NCBI GenBank assembly: GCA_965199095.1
Contig: CBDAQM010000006.1
Coordinates: 372,001-436,000, forward strand
Direction: 5' to 3'
From: LMUY01 sp965199095
GTDB lineage: Bacteria > Pseudomonadota > Alphaproteobacteria > Acetobacterales > Acetobacteraceae
Length of the DNA: 64,000 nucleotides
Each line of letters begins with the position of its first letter. Position 1 is the stretch's first letter. Of the stretch, positions 1 to 9,475 are shown one piece after another. Both the position numbers and the translations under genes were made by a program. Below the pieces are notes generated by a model. The model had not been told where the DNA came from, did no database searches, and saw only the letters and a list, made by a program, of their open reading frames with translations.

Positions 1-967
<967 letters not shown>

Positions 968-971
<4 letters not shown>

Positions 972-1393
972 GCTACCAACTCGCCCCCGATGAGGCGGGA
1001 TTGGCCGCGGAACTCCGCGACGACCCGCTCGGGGCCCTGCACGCGCACGTCATACAGCCCGGACCGGCCGGCGGTCGCCAACTCCCGCGCCGTTGCGACC
1101 AGGCGTTCGCCAAGCTGTGCCGGGTTCAGGTAGGTGATGCTGCAGCTTTGCGCCACCGCGCGCTGGTTGCGGCTGTTGCAGGCGAAGGCGAAGGCGCTGT
1201 CGGCGAGGGAAAAGATGAAGCCGCCATGGCAGGTGCCGTGGCCGTTCAGCATGCGCGGCTCGACCACCATGCTCATACGCGCTAGCCCGGGCCCGACATC
1301 CTCCAGCACCATGCCCAGCCCCTGGCTCGCGGCGTCGCCCGACCACATCGCGGCGGCGCTGCGCTCTGCACGAAGCTCACCTTCGTCCGACAT
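968..1393 (-). CDS. paaI: PaaI-type hotdog-fold thioesterase
   Basis: Hotdog-fold acyl-CoA thioesterase of about 141 residues. In phenylacetate catabolism PaaI hydrolyses stalled ring-hydroxylated CoA intermediates and frees CoA. The central segment NGHGTCHGGFIFSLAD is the PaaI signature, with the conserved Asp of LADSAFA; the C-terminal strand SGLYDVRVQG also fits. I chose ATG 1393-1391 (MSDEGEL) because it starts just before the family homology. The frame extends upstream to 1435 with an unlikely sequence. The gene stops in an ATGA overlap with paaK, which supports a pathway role. It is divergent from the thiolase gene at 1480, with a shared gap of about 86 bases. Confidence 0.88.
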
Positions 1394-1479
1394 GGCTTGC
1401 AGTCTCCCCCGGTTGGGACAAGACTCACCGGCCAAACAGGGGCCGTGTCAACCGGCCTTGAAGTGGAAGGAACCTCGCC

Positions 1480-2682
1480 ATGCCGGAAGCCTTCATCTGC
1501 GATTTCATCCGCACCCCGATCGGCCGCTATGCCGGCGCGTTGAAGGACGTGCGGACGGACGATCTTGGCGCCATCCCGCTGCGGGTGCTGAAGGAACGTA
1601 ATCCCGGCGTGGATTGGGAGGCGGTGGACGATCTGTATTACGGCTGCGCCAACCAGGCCGGGGAGGACAACCGCAACGTGGGGCGCATGGCGCTGCTGCT
1701 GGCGGGGCTGCCGACCAGCATCCCGGCCGCGACGATCAACCGGCTTTGCGGCTCCGGCCTGGACGCGGTGGGCACGGCGGCGCGGGCGATCCGCTCGGGC
1801 GATGCCGAGCTGGTGATCGCGGGCGGCGTGGAGAGCATGACGCGCGCGCCGTTCGTGCAGGGCAAGGCGACGGAGGCGTTCAGCCGCCAGAGTGAGATCT
1901 ACGACACGACGATCGGCTGGCGCTTCGTCAACGCGCTGATGAAGGCGCAGTACGGCGTGGATTCGATGCCGGAGACGGCGGAGAACGTGGCGCAGGACTT
2001 CCAGGTCAGCCGGGCCGACCAGGACGTGTTCGCCCTGCGCAGTCAGCAGCGCGCCGCCGCGGCCCAGGCGTCCGGGTTCTTCGGCCGGGAACTGACGCCG
2101 GTGACGGTGAAGACCCGCAAGGGCGAGACGGTGGTCGACCGGGACGAGCATCCGCGCGAGACGACGCTGGAGGCGTTGGCCAAGCTGAAGGCGCCGTTCC
2201 GCAAGGAAGGCGGCTCGGTGACGGCGGGCAACGCGTCCGGCGTGAATGACGGTGCCGGCGCGCTGATCCTGGCCAGCGAGGCGGCGGCGAAAAAGCACGG
2301 GCTGACGCCGCGGGCGCGGGTGGTGGCGATGGCCACGGCCGGCGTGCCGCCGCGCATCATGGGCATGGGACCGGAGCCTGCCACGCGCAAGCTGCTGGAG
2401 AAGGCCGGGCTGAAGCTGGCCGACATCGACCTGATCGAGCTGAACGAGGCGTTCGCCGCGCAGGGCCTGGCGGTGATGCGCCAGCTCGGCCTGCCGGACG
2501 ACGCCGAGCACGTGAACCCGCATGGCGGCGCCATCGCCCTGGGCCACCCGCTGGGCATGTCCGGCGCCCGGCTGGCGATGACGGCGGTGAGCGCGTTGGA
2601 ACAGCGCAGCCAGACCCTGGCGGTCGCCACCATGTGCATCGGCGTGGGCCAGGGCATTGCCGCGTTGATCGAACGGGTGTGA
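1480..2682 (+). CDS. pcaF: Acetyl-CoA acetyltransferase, 3-oxoadipyl-CoA thiolase type
   Basis: Thiolase of 400 residues that cleaves a 3-ketoacyl-CoA with CoA; the closest subfamily by motif is 3-oxoadipyl-CoA thiolase (PcaF/PaaJ), the last step of the beta-ketoadipate and phenylacetate routes. The nucleophilic Cys lies in INRLCGSGLDAV near residue 90, the catalytic His in GGAIALGHPLGMSGAR, and the second Cys in TMCIGVGQG near the C-terminus. The N-terminus MPEAFICDFIRTPIGRY is complete and typical, and the length is normal for a thiolase. It is divergent from paaI-paaK. The substrate assignment rests on family resemblance plus those neighbours. Confidence 0.88.
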   Translation: MPEAFICDFIRTPIGRYAGALKDVRTDDLGAIPLRVLKERNPGVDWEAVDDLYYGCANQAGEDNRNVGRMALLLAGLPTSIPAATINRLCGSGLDAVGTAARAIRSGDAELVIAGGVESMTRAPFVQGKATEAFSRQSEIYDTTIGWRFVNALMKAQYGVDSMPETAENVAQDFQVSRADQDVFALRSQQRAAAAQASGFFGRELTPVTVKTRKGETVVDRDEHPRETTLEALAKLKAPFRKEGGSVTAGNASGVNDGAGALILASEAAAKKHGLTPRARVVAMATAGVPPRIMGMGPEPATRKLLEKAGLKLADIDLIELNEAFAAQGLAVMRQLGLPDDAEHVNPHGGAIALGHPLGMSGARLAMTAVSALEQRSQTLAVATMCIGVGQGIAALIERV

Positions 2683-2794
2683 GGTACGCTTACGTCTGCC
2701 TCATCTGTCCGGCCAGTTGCGCAAGATGATCCCGCTGACGCCGGACCGCTTCGTCCACCACTCGATAATGATAATACACGTGACCGCTTTTCTC

Positions 2795-3727
2795 TCAGCC
2801 TAACCTTCGCCGTGGATCCAGTGCCCAGGCTGCGGCATCCGCAGCCGCGTTCACCGCCACCACGAACACCGCGCCATACATCACCACGGCCATCAGCATC
2901 GGGAGGTCGAGCGTCTGCAGCGCGTCGTAGGTCAGCCGGCCCACGCCGTGCAGGCCGAACACCACCTCCGTCAGCACCGTGCCGCCACCGACCAACGCGC
3001 CAAAATCGAGGCCGAACAGCGCCACCACCGGCAGCACGGAAAGCCGCAGGGCGTGCCGCAGCAGCACCGCCGTTTCGCCCAGCCCTTTGGCGCGGGCGGT
3101 CCGGATCGGGTTGGAGGCCAGCGCCTCCTGCAGCCCGGCATGCAACACCCGGCCGTACACGCCGGCATACAGCAGCGCCAGCGTCGTCCATGGCAGCACG
3201 AAGCCGGCGAACGAAACGCCCAGCCCCAGCGGCGGCAGCCAGCCGAGCAGCCAGGCGCCGTGGAATACGTGCTGGGTGAGCAAATTCACTACCTCGCCCA
3301 GCCAGAAGGCCGGGATCGACATCCCGACCAGCCCGGCGCCGATGGCGAACCGGCCGCCCGTGCGGAACGCCGTCGCCACCAGGGCGATGGCCAGCCCGCC
3401 CGCCAGCCACAGCACCGCCGCCCCCACCGCCAGCACCACCGTCACCGGCGCCGCCGCCAGCACCGCCGGCACCACCGCCTCCCCGGGATTGCTGAAGCTG
3501 GTGAGGTCGCGGGTGACGAACATCCCCAGCATCAGGCGGAGGTATTGCACGGGTAAGGGACGGTCGAGCCCGAACTGCACCCGCACCGCCGCCAGCGTCG
3601 CCGGGCTCGCGCCGCGGCCGGCCAGGCGGGCGGCGGGGTCGGCGCCGGGTGTCGCGAAGAAGATCAGGAACACCAGCACGCTCATGCCGAACAACACCGC
3701 GACGGCTTGGCAGCACCGCCCGATCAC
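2795..3727 (-). CDS. ABC transporter permease, DppB/OppB type
   Basis: Inner-membrane permease of 310 residues, binding-protein-dependent transport family for peptides, nickel or related solutes. It has an N-terminal transmembrane segment (AVAVLFGMSVLVFLIFF), the usual periplasmic loop (QFGLDRPLPVQYL), and the EAA loop ARAKGLGETAVLLRHALR that docks the ATPase. GTG 3727-3725 is the start, because it overlaps the TGA of the upstream permease as GTGA. The continuation of the frame to 3997 runs inside the other gene. No ATPase or binding protein is adjacent, so the rest of the transporter must be elsewhere. Confidence 0.85.
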   Translation of the reverse strand: MIGRCCQAVAVLFGMSVLVFLIFFATPGADPAARLAGRGASPATLAAVRVQFGLDRPLPVQYLRLMLGMFVTRDLTSFSNPGEAVVPAVLAAAPVTVVLAVGAAVLWLAGGLAIALVATAFRTGGRFAIGAGLVGMSIPAFWLGEVVNLLTQHVFHGAWLLGWLPPLGLGVSFAGFVLPWTTLALLYAGVYGRVLHAGLQEALASNPIRTARAKGLGETAVLLRHALRLSVLPVVALFGLDFGALVGGGTVLTEVVFGLHGVGRLTYDALQTLDLPMLMAVVMYGAVFVVAVNAAADAAAWALDPRRRLG

Positions 3728-4629
3728 CGGCGCACCCCGTCCGCCAGGCGGTTCAGCAGCAACACCGTGACCACCACCGCCAAGCCCGGCGCCACCGCCA
3801 CCACCGGGCGGCTGTAGATCAGCCCCTGCCCGTCCGCGATCAGCGTACCCCAGCTCGCATCCGGCGGCTGCACCCCCACCCCGAGCACGGAGAGCGACGC
3901 CTCCGTCAGCAGGTCGAACGCCATGACCGTGGGCGCCAGCAGCAGCAGCGTCCAGCCGACATGGGGCATGATGTGACGCCGCACCACGTGCGGCCATGTG
4001 CCGCCGAGCGAGACGGCCGCCTGCACGAAATCGGTCTCGCGCAGCGAAAGCACCTGGGCCCGGACCGGACGGCCGACATAGGGCACGAAGACGAGCCCCA
4101 GGATGACGACGGTGAGCGCCGGGTCATCCGCGTCGATGATCAAAGGCCCGAGTCGCAGCCCGCTAGTGGCGAGGACGGCGGAGAGCGAGATCGCCAGCAG
4201 GAACACCGGGAACGCCCACACCATGTCCAGCAGCCAGCGCAAGACGGCGTCGATCACCCCGCCGGCCGCGCCCGCCAGCACCCCGATCGCGCCCGCCAGA
4301 ACCAGCGTCAGGACCGTTGCGGCGGCCGACATCAGCAGCGACGTGCGGCCGCCATACAGCAGCCGGGCCGCCACGTCCCTGCCCTGCCCGTCCGCACCCA
4401 GCAGGAACGCGCCCGTCCAACCCGGCCCGACCGGCGTCGCGCCCAGCCCCAGCCCAGCCGTGTTCTGCGCCAGGACGGCCACCACCTGCCCGTCGCGGGT
4501 GGTGACGCCCTCCACATTGGACCGCAACGGGTCGGAGCCGGCGACATACCGCGCATAGAGCGGCGCGAGGAGGCAGGCGACCGCGATGAACAGCAGGCCG
4601 AGGGAGGCGGGCCACCAACCGGGCCTCAC
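3724..4629 (-). CDS. ABC transporter permease, DppC/OppC type
   Basis: Second permease of the pair, 301 residues with a GTG start at 4629-4627. It shows the OppC N-terminal hydrophobic segment, a periplasmic part ending HLLGADGQGRDV-like (here FLLGADGQGRDVAARLLYGGR), and the EAA loop REDFV-type ETDFVQAAVSLGGTWPHVVRRHI. It begins 22 bases after argB on the same strand and overlaps the DppB-type gene by 4 bases, so all three are probably cotranscribed. Canonical order in peptide-importer operons is B then C; here C comes first, with no A, D or F gene in sight. Confidence 0.85.
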   Translation of the reverse strand: MRPGWWPASLGLLFIAVACLLAPLYARYVAGSDPLRSNVEGVTTRDGQVVAVLAQNTAGLGLGATPVGPGWTGAFLLGADGQGRDVAARLLYGGRTSLLMSAAATVLTLVLAGAIGVLAGAAGGVIDAVLRWLLDMVWAFPVFLLAISLSAVLATSGLRLGPLIIDADDPALTVVILGLVFVPYVGRPVRAQVLSLRETDFVQAAVSLGGTWPHVVRRHIMPHVGWTLLLLAPTVMAFDLLTEASLSVLGVGVQPPDASWGTLIADGQGLIYSRPVVAVAPGLAVVVTVLLLNRLADGVRR

Positions 4630-4651
4630 CCCGCTCTCCTCCGGTGGCTCC

Positions 4652-5560
4652 TTATGCCCGGATCAACGTGCCGATGCCGCCCTGGAGGAACATCTCCAGC
4701 AGGCAGGCATGGGGCAGCTTGCCGTCCAGGATCACCGCCGCCTTCACCCCGCCGCGGACGGCCGCCACGCAGGTCTCGACCTTCGGGATCATGCCGCCCG
4801 TGATCACGCCGCTGGCACAAAGCCGCTCCACATCTTCGATCGTCAGCTCCGGCAGCAATTTCTTATCCGCGTCCAGCACGCCGGGCACGTCGGTCAGCAT
4901 CAACAGCCGCTTGGCGCCCAGTGCGCCGGCGACGGCGCCCGCCACCGTGTCGGCGTTGATGTTGTAGGTCTGCCCGTCCTCGCCCCAGCCCACCGGTGCG
5001 ATGACGGGGATCAGCCCGGCGCCGGTCAGCGCATGGATGACGCGGACGTCGATCTCCTCCGGCTCGCCGACGAAACCGAGGTCGAGCACGCGTTCGATCC
5101 GGCTGCCCGGGTCGCGCACGGTGCGTTGCAGCTTGCGGGCGCGGATCAGGCCGCCATCCTTGCCGCAGATGCCCACCGCGAGCGCCCCCGCGGCGTTGAT
5201 CAGCCCGGCGACGTGTTTGTTGACGGTCCCGGCCAGGACCATCTCCACCACCTCCACCATCGCCGCGTCGGTCACGCGCAGCCCGTCGACGAAGGTGGAT
5301 TGGATCGCCAGCCGCTTCAGCATGGCGTTGATCTGCGGGCCGCCGCCATGCACGACCACGGGATTGACGCCCACCTGCTTCAGCAACGCGATGTCGCGGC
5401 CGAAATTATCCGCCAGATGCTGCTCGCCCATGGCGTGGCCGCCGTATTTCACCACCACGGTCGCCCCGGCATAACGGCGCAGATAGGGCAGGGCATGCGC
5501 GAGGATGCGGGCCTGCTCGCTCGGTTCGGCCTTGATGATGTCCTCGAGTTCGGTGCTCAT
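4652..5560 (-). CDS. argB: Acetylglutamate kinase
   Basis: Phosphorylates N-acetyl-L-glutamate with ATP in the second step of arginine synthesis; cytoplasmic. The 302-residue protein has the amino acid kinase fold with VVVKYGGHAMG at the nucleotide site, VVVHGGGPQI for acetylglutamate binding, and the C-terminal GGMIPKVETCVAAV segment typical of ArgB. Length is normal. Engb lies upstream on the same strand, 55 bases away. The N-terminal extension of about 20 residues before the kinase core is seen in arginine-inhibited hexameric ArgB enzymes; whether this one is arginine-sensitive cannot be read here. Confidence 0.96.
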   Translation of the reverse strand: MSTELEDIIKAEPSEQARILAHALPYLRRYAGATVVVKYGGHAMGEQHLADNFGRDIALLKQVGVNPVVVHGGGPQINAMLKRLAIQSTFVDGLRVTDAAMVEVVEMVLAGTVNKHVAGLINAAGALAVGICGKDGGLIRARKLQRTVRDPGSRIERVLDLGFVGEPEEIDVRVIHALTGAGLIPVIAPVGWGEDGQTYNINADTVAGAVAGALGAKRLLMLTDVPGVLDADKKLLPELTIEDVERLCASGVITGGMIPKVETCVAAVRGGVKAAVILDGKLPHACLLEMFLQGGIGTLIRA

Positions 5561-5615
5561 GCGGACGTGGTTCCCGGCGCAAAGGAGGCCAGCTAGCGGC
5601 GGGTGCGCCGCCGGG

Positions 5616-6323
5616 TCAACCCGTCAGTGCGGCCAGGCTGGCGCGTAGCGATTCGATACCCGCGCCGGAACTGCTGCTGGTCGTCGCGACATGGGGATAG
5701 GCGGCGGGGTGCTTGCGGGCGATCGCGACGATCTCCGCCTGTTTTGCCGCCAGGGCGCGCGGCTTCACGTCGTCCGCCTTGGTCAGCACGAACTGGTAGG
5801 TCACGGCGGCGCGGTCCAGCAGGTCCATGGCAGCGGTGTCGGACGCCTTCACCTCGATCCGGGCGTCCAGCAGCAGCAGCACGCGGTGCAGGGTCGGCCG
5901 GCCGCGCAGATAGTCGAACATCAGGCCCTGCCAATCCTCCTTCACGGCTTTGGACGCCTGGGCATAGCCGTAGCCGGGCATGTCCACAATCGTCAGCCGG
6001 CCGCCAAGGTCGAAGAAGTTGAGCTGCCGGGTGCGTCCTGGCGTGTGCGAGGCGCGGGCCAGCGCGTGGTGCCCCACCAGCGCGTTGATCAGCGACGACT
6101 TGCCCACGTTGGAGCGGCCGGCAAACGCGATTTCCGTGCCCGATGGCGGCGGCAACTGGTCCAGCCGCTGCGCCGCGAAGAAGAACTTGCACGGGGCGGC
6201 GAACAGCAGCCGCCCCCGCTCCAGCGCCTCCGGGTCTAGCTCTTCGCGCCCTGGCTCTTCGGCGCGCGCGGGAGCGGGGCCGTCACCGCCGTCCCGATCC
6301 TGGTCCGCCGCATGATCAGCCAT
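5616..6323 (-). CDS. engB: Ribosome-biogenesis GTPase EngB (YsxC/YihA)
   Basis: TRAFAC GTPase needed for assembly of the large ribosomal subunit. The G1 motif AGRSNVGKSS, G3 region DMPGYG, and G4 LTKAD are all present and correctly spaced in the 235-residue frame. The only ATG available is 6323-6321, which places the first ~29 codons inside the 3' end of yidC (88 bases of overlap). No ATG, GTG or TTG occurs in frame between that ATG and the family core, so this start is forced unless CTG is used. The N-terminal 30 residues are acidic and low in complexity. Confidence 0.93.
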   Translation of the reverse strand: MADHAADQDRDGGDGPAPARAEEPGREELDPEALERGRLLFAAPCKFFFAAQRLDQLPPPSGTEIAFAGRSNVGKSSLINALVGHHALARASHTPGRTRQLNFFDLGGRLTIVDMPGYGYAQASKAVKEDWQGLMFDYLRGRPTLHRVLLLLDARIEVKASDTAAMDLLDRAAVTYQFVLTKADDVKPRALAAKQAEIVAIARKHPAAYPHVATTSSSSGAGIESLRASLAALTG

Positions 6324-8014
6324 TGTTGCAGCACGGTGAGGGTATTGTTCCAGCTCCAGTAGATCAGCAGGCCGGCGGGGAACCGGCCCATCATGAACAT
6401 GAATATCAGCGGCATGAACTTGAACAGCCGCGCCTGCATCGGGTCGGGCGGCGGCGGGTTGAGTTGCTGCTGCACATACATCGTGCTGCCCATGATCAGC
6501 GTCCAGGCCGACAAATGCAGGAAGCTCGCATAATGCGTGGGATCAAACGGCAGCAGGCCGAACAGGTTGAACACGTTGGTCGGGTCGAGCGCGGACAGGT
6601 CGTGGATCCAGCCGAAGAACGGGGCATGCCGCATTTCGATGGTGACGAAGATCACCTTGTAGAGCGAGAAGAACACCGGGATTTGCACCACCATGGGCAG
6701 GCAGCCGCTCGCCGGGTTCACCTTCTCCGCCTTGTAAAGCTGCATCATCTCCGACTGCAGCTTGGTCGGGTCGTCCTTCAGCCGTTCGCGCAGCGCCGTC
6801 ATCTTCGGCGCCAGCATCTTCATCTTGCTCATCGAGCGGTAGGATTTGTTCGCCAGCGGGAAGAACAGGGCCTTGGCGAACACGGTGAACACCATGATCG
6901 CCAGGCCGAAATTCCCCAGCACGCCGTTCAACCAGTCCAGCGCGTAGAAGATCGGCTTGGTGAGGAACCAGAACATGCCGAAATCCACCGCGTAGGAAAA
7001 CAGCGGGACGTGGTCGATGTCCTGGTAGCGCGTGAGCAGGTGCACTTCCTTGGCGCCGGCGAACGCGCTGAAGGTGGAGGATATGTCCGCGCCGGGTGCG
7101 ACCGTGGTCGGCGACGTGGCGACGAAATCCGCCTGGTAGCGGTCCGGCCCGGTGGCGGAGCGGCCGTAGCGGTAGCTCGCCGTCTGCGGCTGCGACTGGT
7201 CGGGGATCACGGCCGTCAGCCAGTACTTGTCGGTAATGCCGATCCACCCGCCGGTGGTCTGCGACGTCTGCGCGACCCCGGCGTTCTTGGCCGCCTCGGA
7301 TTTGACGGTCGCGTAGGTCGGGTCGTCCAGCTTGCCATCCAGCACGCCCAGCGGACCCTCGTGCAGGATGTAATATCCCGCGGTCACTGGCTGGTAGTCG
7401 CGACGCACGCGCTCGAAGGGAGTCAGGGCGACCGGGCTGCCGGTGTTGTTCTTCACCGACTGCGTGACGGTGAACATGTAGTAGTCGTCGACTTCGAGCT
7501 TGATGGAAAACACCAGCCCGGCGCCGTTATCCCAGCTCAGCGTCAGCGGCGCCGCCCGCGTCAGTTCCTTGCCAGACGCGGTCCAATCCGTCGCATCGTT
7601 CGGCAGCTTCACGCCGGGCGTGCTGCTGGTCCAGCCATATTGGATGTAGTTCGGCTCCGGGTCGGTCTGCGGCTCCAGGATGCGCACCAGGGGTGAGGTG
7701 GGGCTCACCTCCTCATGGTAGTCGCGCAGCACCACGTCATCCAGCACGCCGCCGCGCAGGCTGACGCTGCCGCTCACCCGGTCGGCGTTGATCGGGATGC
7801 GCGGCACGTCCTTCGGCGCCGGCACGGCCTCCGGCTCGGTGCCAGGGAAGGATGGGTCGACGGTGCGCCGCACCGGCTCGGCCGCCGGCGTGTTCAAGGC
7901 GGCCGCGGTCTCCTGCGCTGGCCGCCGCGGGGGGGCCTTCGGCATCAGGAACTGAAAGCCGAGCAGGATCGCGATCGAGATCGCGATGGCGGCGATGAGG
8001 CGCTTCTGGTCCAT
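6236..8014 (-). CDS. yidC: Membrane protein insertase YidC
   Basis: Inserts proteins into the inner membrane, alone or with SecYEG. The 592-residue protein has the N-terminal transmembrane anchor (AIAISIAILLGFQFLM), a large periplasmic beta domain (about residues 60-340), then the 60KD_IMP core with NGVLGNFGLAIMVFTVFAK, YKAEKVNPASGCLPMVVQIPVFFSLYKV, and the last helices ending in an IYWSWNNTLTVLQQW motif. Size is as expected for a Gram-negative YidC. It sits in the conserved rpmH-rnpA-yidD-yidC order, 9 bases after yidD, and its 3' end overlaps engB. Confidence 0.97.
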   Translation of the reverse strand: MDQKRLIAAIAISIAILLGFQFLMPKAPPRRPAQETAAALNTPAAEPVRRTVDPSFPGTEPEAVPAPKDVPRIPINADRVSGSVSLRGGVLDDVVLRDYHEEVSPTSPLVRILEPQTDPEPNYIQYGWTSSTPGVKLPNDATDWTASGKELTRAAPLTLSWDNGAGLVFSIKLEVDDYYMFTVTQSVKNNTGSPVALTPFERVRRDYQPVTAGYYILHEGPLGVLDGKLDDPTYATVKSEAAKNAGVAQTSQTTGGWIGITDKYWLTAVIPDQSQPQTASYRYGRSATGPDRYQADFVATSPTTVAPGADISSTFSAFAGAKEVHLLTRYQDIDHVPLFSYAVDFGMFWFLTKPIFYALDWLNGVLGNFGLAIMVFTVFAKALFFPLANKSYRSMSKMKMLAPKMTALRERLKDDPTKLQSEMMQLYKAEKVNPASGCLPMVVQIPVFFSLYKVIFVTIEMRHAPFFGWIHDLSALDPTNVFNLFGLLPFDPTHYASFLHLSAWTLIMGSTMYVQQQLNPPPPDPMQARLFKFMPLIFMFMMGRFPAGLLIYWSWNNTLTVLQQWLIMRRTRIGTAVTAPLPRAPKSQGAKS

Positions 8015-8023
8015 GCGGGGCGA

Positions 8024-8254
8024 TCAGTTCTCGGGTTTGGGAACGGGGTCGTATCCGCCCTCGTTCCAGGGATTGCAGCGCAGCACGCGCCGGGCGGCCA
8101 AGGCACTTCCACGCAGGGCGCCGTGGGTCCGGAGCGCCTCGACCGCGTAGTCGCTGCACCCTGGGTGGAACCGGCAATTGGCCCCGATGAGCGGACGGAT
8201 GGTCCATTGGTAGCCGCGGACCACGCCCTCCAGCACGACCGCCCCCGGCTTCAT
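8024..8254 (-). CDS. yidD: Membrane protein insertion efficiency factor YidD
   Basis: Small protein (76 residues) of the YidD / UPF0161 family, an amphipathic, membrane-associated helper of YidC-dependent insertion. The family core YQWTIRPLIGANCRFHPGCSDYAVEAL is intact, with both Cys residues, and RRVLRCNPWNEGGYDPVP ends the conserved part. Its ATG overlaps the rnpA stop as ATGA, and yidC follows 9 bases later, so it is part of the same operon. Confidence 0.95.
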   Translation of the reverse strand: MKPGAVVLEGVVRGYQWTIRPLIGANCRFHPGCSDYAVEALRTHGALRGSALAARRVLRCNPWNEGGYDPVPKPEN

Positions 8255-8622
8255 ACCACGCCGGTCTTGGCCAGGGCGCGGTGGAAATCATCCACCAGCG
8301 CAAGGAATGGGCGCTCGCGGGTCGCGTCGCGCCCAATCAGCACAAGGTCGATGGCAGAAATCGCTTTGTCCCGCAGCAGGAGGCGGGCCGCTTCCTTCAG
8401 CCGGCGCCTGGTGCGGTTGCGTATGACAGCGTTGCCGACCTTCTTCGTGACGGTGAAGCCGATGCGTGCCGCGTGGCCCTCCGCCTGCGGCAGGGCTTGC
8501 AGCACCAGGCCGGGCATCGCCGCCTTGCGCCCGGCCTTGGCGGCGCGCAGGAAATCGGCGCGCCGCTTTAGCCGGATCGGGGCTGGTGCAGCCATCGGGA
8601 CGGGCGCCCGGTCCGGCGCCAT
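8251..8622 (-). CDS. rnpA: Ribonuclease P protein component
   Basis: Basic protein subunit of RNase P, which with the catalytic RNA matures the 5' ends of tRNAs. The 123-residue frame contains the RNR signature AVIRNRTRRRLKEAAR and the preceding RIGFTVTKKVGNA strand. The first residues before RLKRRADF are Ala/Pro-rich and the ATG at 8622 may be slightly upstream of the true start. It follows rpmH by 9 bases and overlaps yidD by 4, the standard arrangement. Confidence 0.95.
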   Translation of the reverse strand: MAPDRAPVPMAAPAPIRLKRRADFLRAAKAGRKAAMPGLVLQALPQAEGHAARIGFTVTKKVGNAVIRNRTRRRLKEAARLLLRDKAISAIDLVLIGRDATRERPFLALVDDFHRALAKTGVV

Positions 8623-8631
8623 CGCGACGCC

Positions 8632-8766
8632 CTAGGCCGACAGCTTCTTGCGGCCGATCCGGCGACGGTTGGCGATCACCTTCCGGCCACCGACGGTCGC
8701 CATGCGGGCGCGGAAGCCGTGCCGGCGCTTGCGGACGAGCTTGGAGGGTTGATAGGTGCGCTTCAC
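8632..8766 (-). CDS. rpmH: 50S ribosomal protein L34
   Basis: Forty-four residues, GTG start at 8766-8764, TAG stop at 8634-8632. The translation begins MKRTYQPSKLVRKRRHGF and continues through RMATVGGRK to RRRIGRKKLSA, which is a complete bacterial L34. It is too short for ordinary ORF cut-offs. It heads the rpmH-rnpA-yidD-yidC-engB run on the minus strand; the roughly 200 bases upstream to the divergent gene at 8972 should hold its promoter, though I see no confident -35/-10 pair. Confidence 0.97.
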   Translation of the reverse strand: MKRTYQPSKLVRKRRHGFRARMATVGGRKVIANRRRIGRKKLSA

Positions 8767-8971
8767 GGCGATTCTCCAACAGCGGAAGGGGCGCGCTCAC
8801 GCGGACCCTGTTCAGCGGCCGGCTTATAGGCGCGCGCCGCCACCGGCGTCAATTCGGACGGATGTGCATCCGGTGATTGCCATAGACCAGCCTGGTCGCG
8901 CGTAAAGGTATGGACCGGCACGACTTACGGTCCGCGCGCGTGGCGCCAGTTTATCGAGGAGTGTTCTACCT

Positions 8972-9475
8972 TTGAACGTGCAAGACGCAGATGGAGACCG
9001 TGCCGGTCCGATCGGCCGCTGGTTGACGCTCCTTGTCCTGCTGGTGTTTTGCGGGGAGGTGTTCAGCACCGTAGCCTGCCTTCTGCTCGGGGCACGGCCG
9101 CTTGGACTTGCGGCATGGATGATATTCGGCGCCAGCGCCGTTCTCCTCGGCAGTGCTGGCACGGCGTTGCTCCACTGGCGGGTGTTCGATCGGCATCCCC
9201 GCCTTGCCCGTGAGGAGGCAGGCTTGCAGCAACAGGCCGCGGCAACGGCGGAGTTGGAGCTCGCCCTCGCTGGCCGGATCGAGCAGCAGCGGCGGCTGCG
9301 GCACGATATCAGGGGGGTGCTGTCGCCCGTCCTGCTCATCGCGGACCGCTTGCTGAACCATGCCGATCCCGCGGTGAAACGGTCTGGCGAAATCATGGTC
9401 CGCACAGTGGAACGTGCGACGGTGCTGCTGGGCGACACCAGCGACGCGGCGGCTAATCCTCCCGCCGATCCTTGA
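8972..9475 (+). CDS. Membrane protein with a histidine-kinase H-box but no ATPase domain
   Basis: Function unknown; 167 residues. Two hydrophobic segments (about residues 17-40 and 46-66) are followed by a basic linker, an Ala/Glu/Gln-rich stretch likely to be coiled coil (80-105), and LRHDIRGVLSP with His-111. That segment resembles the HisKA dimerisation and phosphoacceptor helix, and a second helix (RSGEIMVRTVERATVLL) follows. No N, G1, F or G2 box of a HATPase_c domain exists before the stop. I place the start at TTG 8972, because AGGAG at 8957-8961 is well spaced for it; GTG 8978 is the alternative. The last 23 bases overlap the 3' end of the convergent rodA. Confidence 0.6.
   Translation: MNVQDADGDRAGPIGRWLTLLVLLVFCGEVFSTVACLLLGARPLGLAAWMIFGASAVLLGSAGTALLHWRVFDRHPRLAREEAGLQQQAAATAELELALAGRIEQQRRLRHDIRGVLSPVLLIADRLLNHADPAVKRSGEIMVRTVERATVLLGDTSDAAANPPADP

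Noticed and set aside
9157..9171. Sigma-54-like box TGGCAC...TTGCT
   Set aside because: The spacing between the GG and GC elements is one base short of the canonical site, and it lies inside the coding region of the H-box protein with no gene start downstream.
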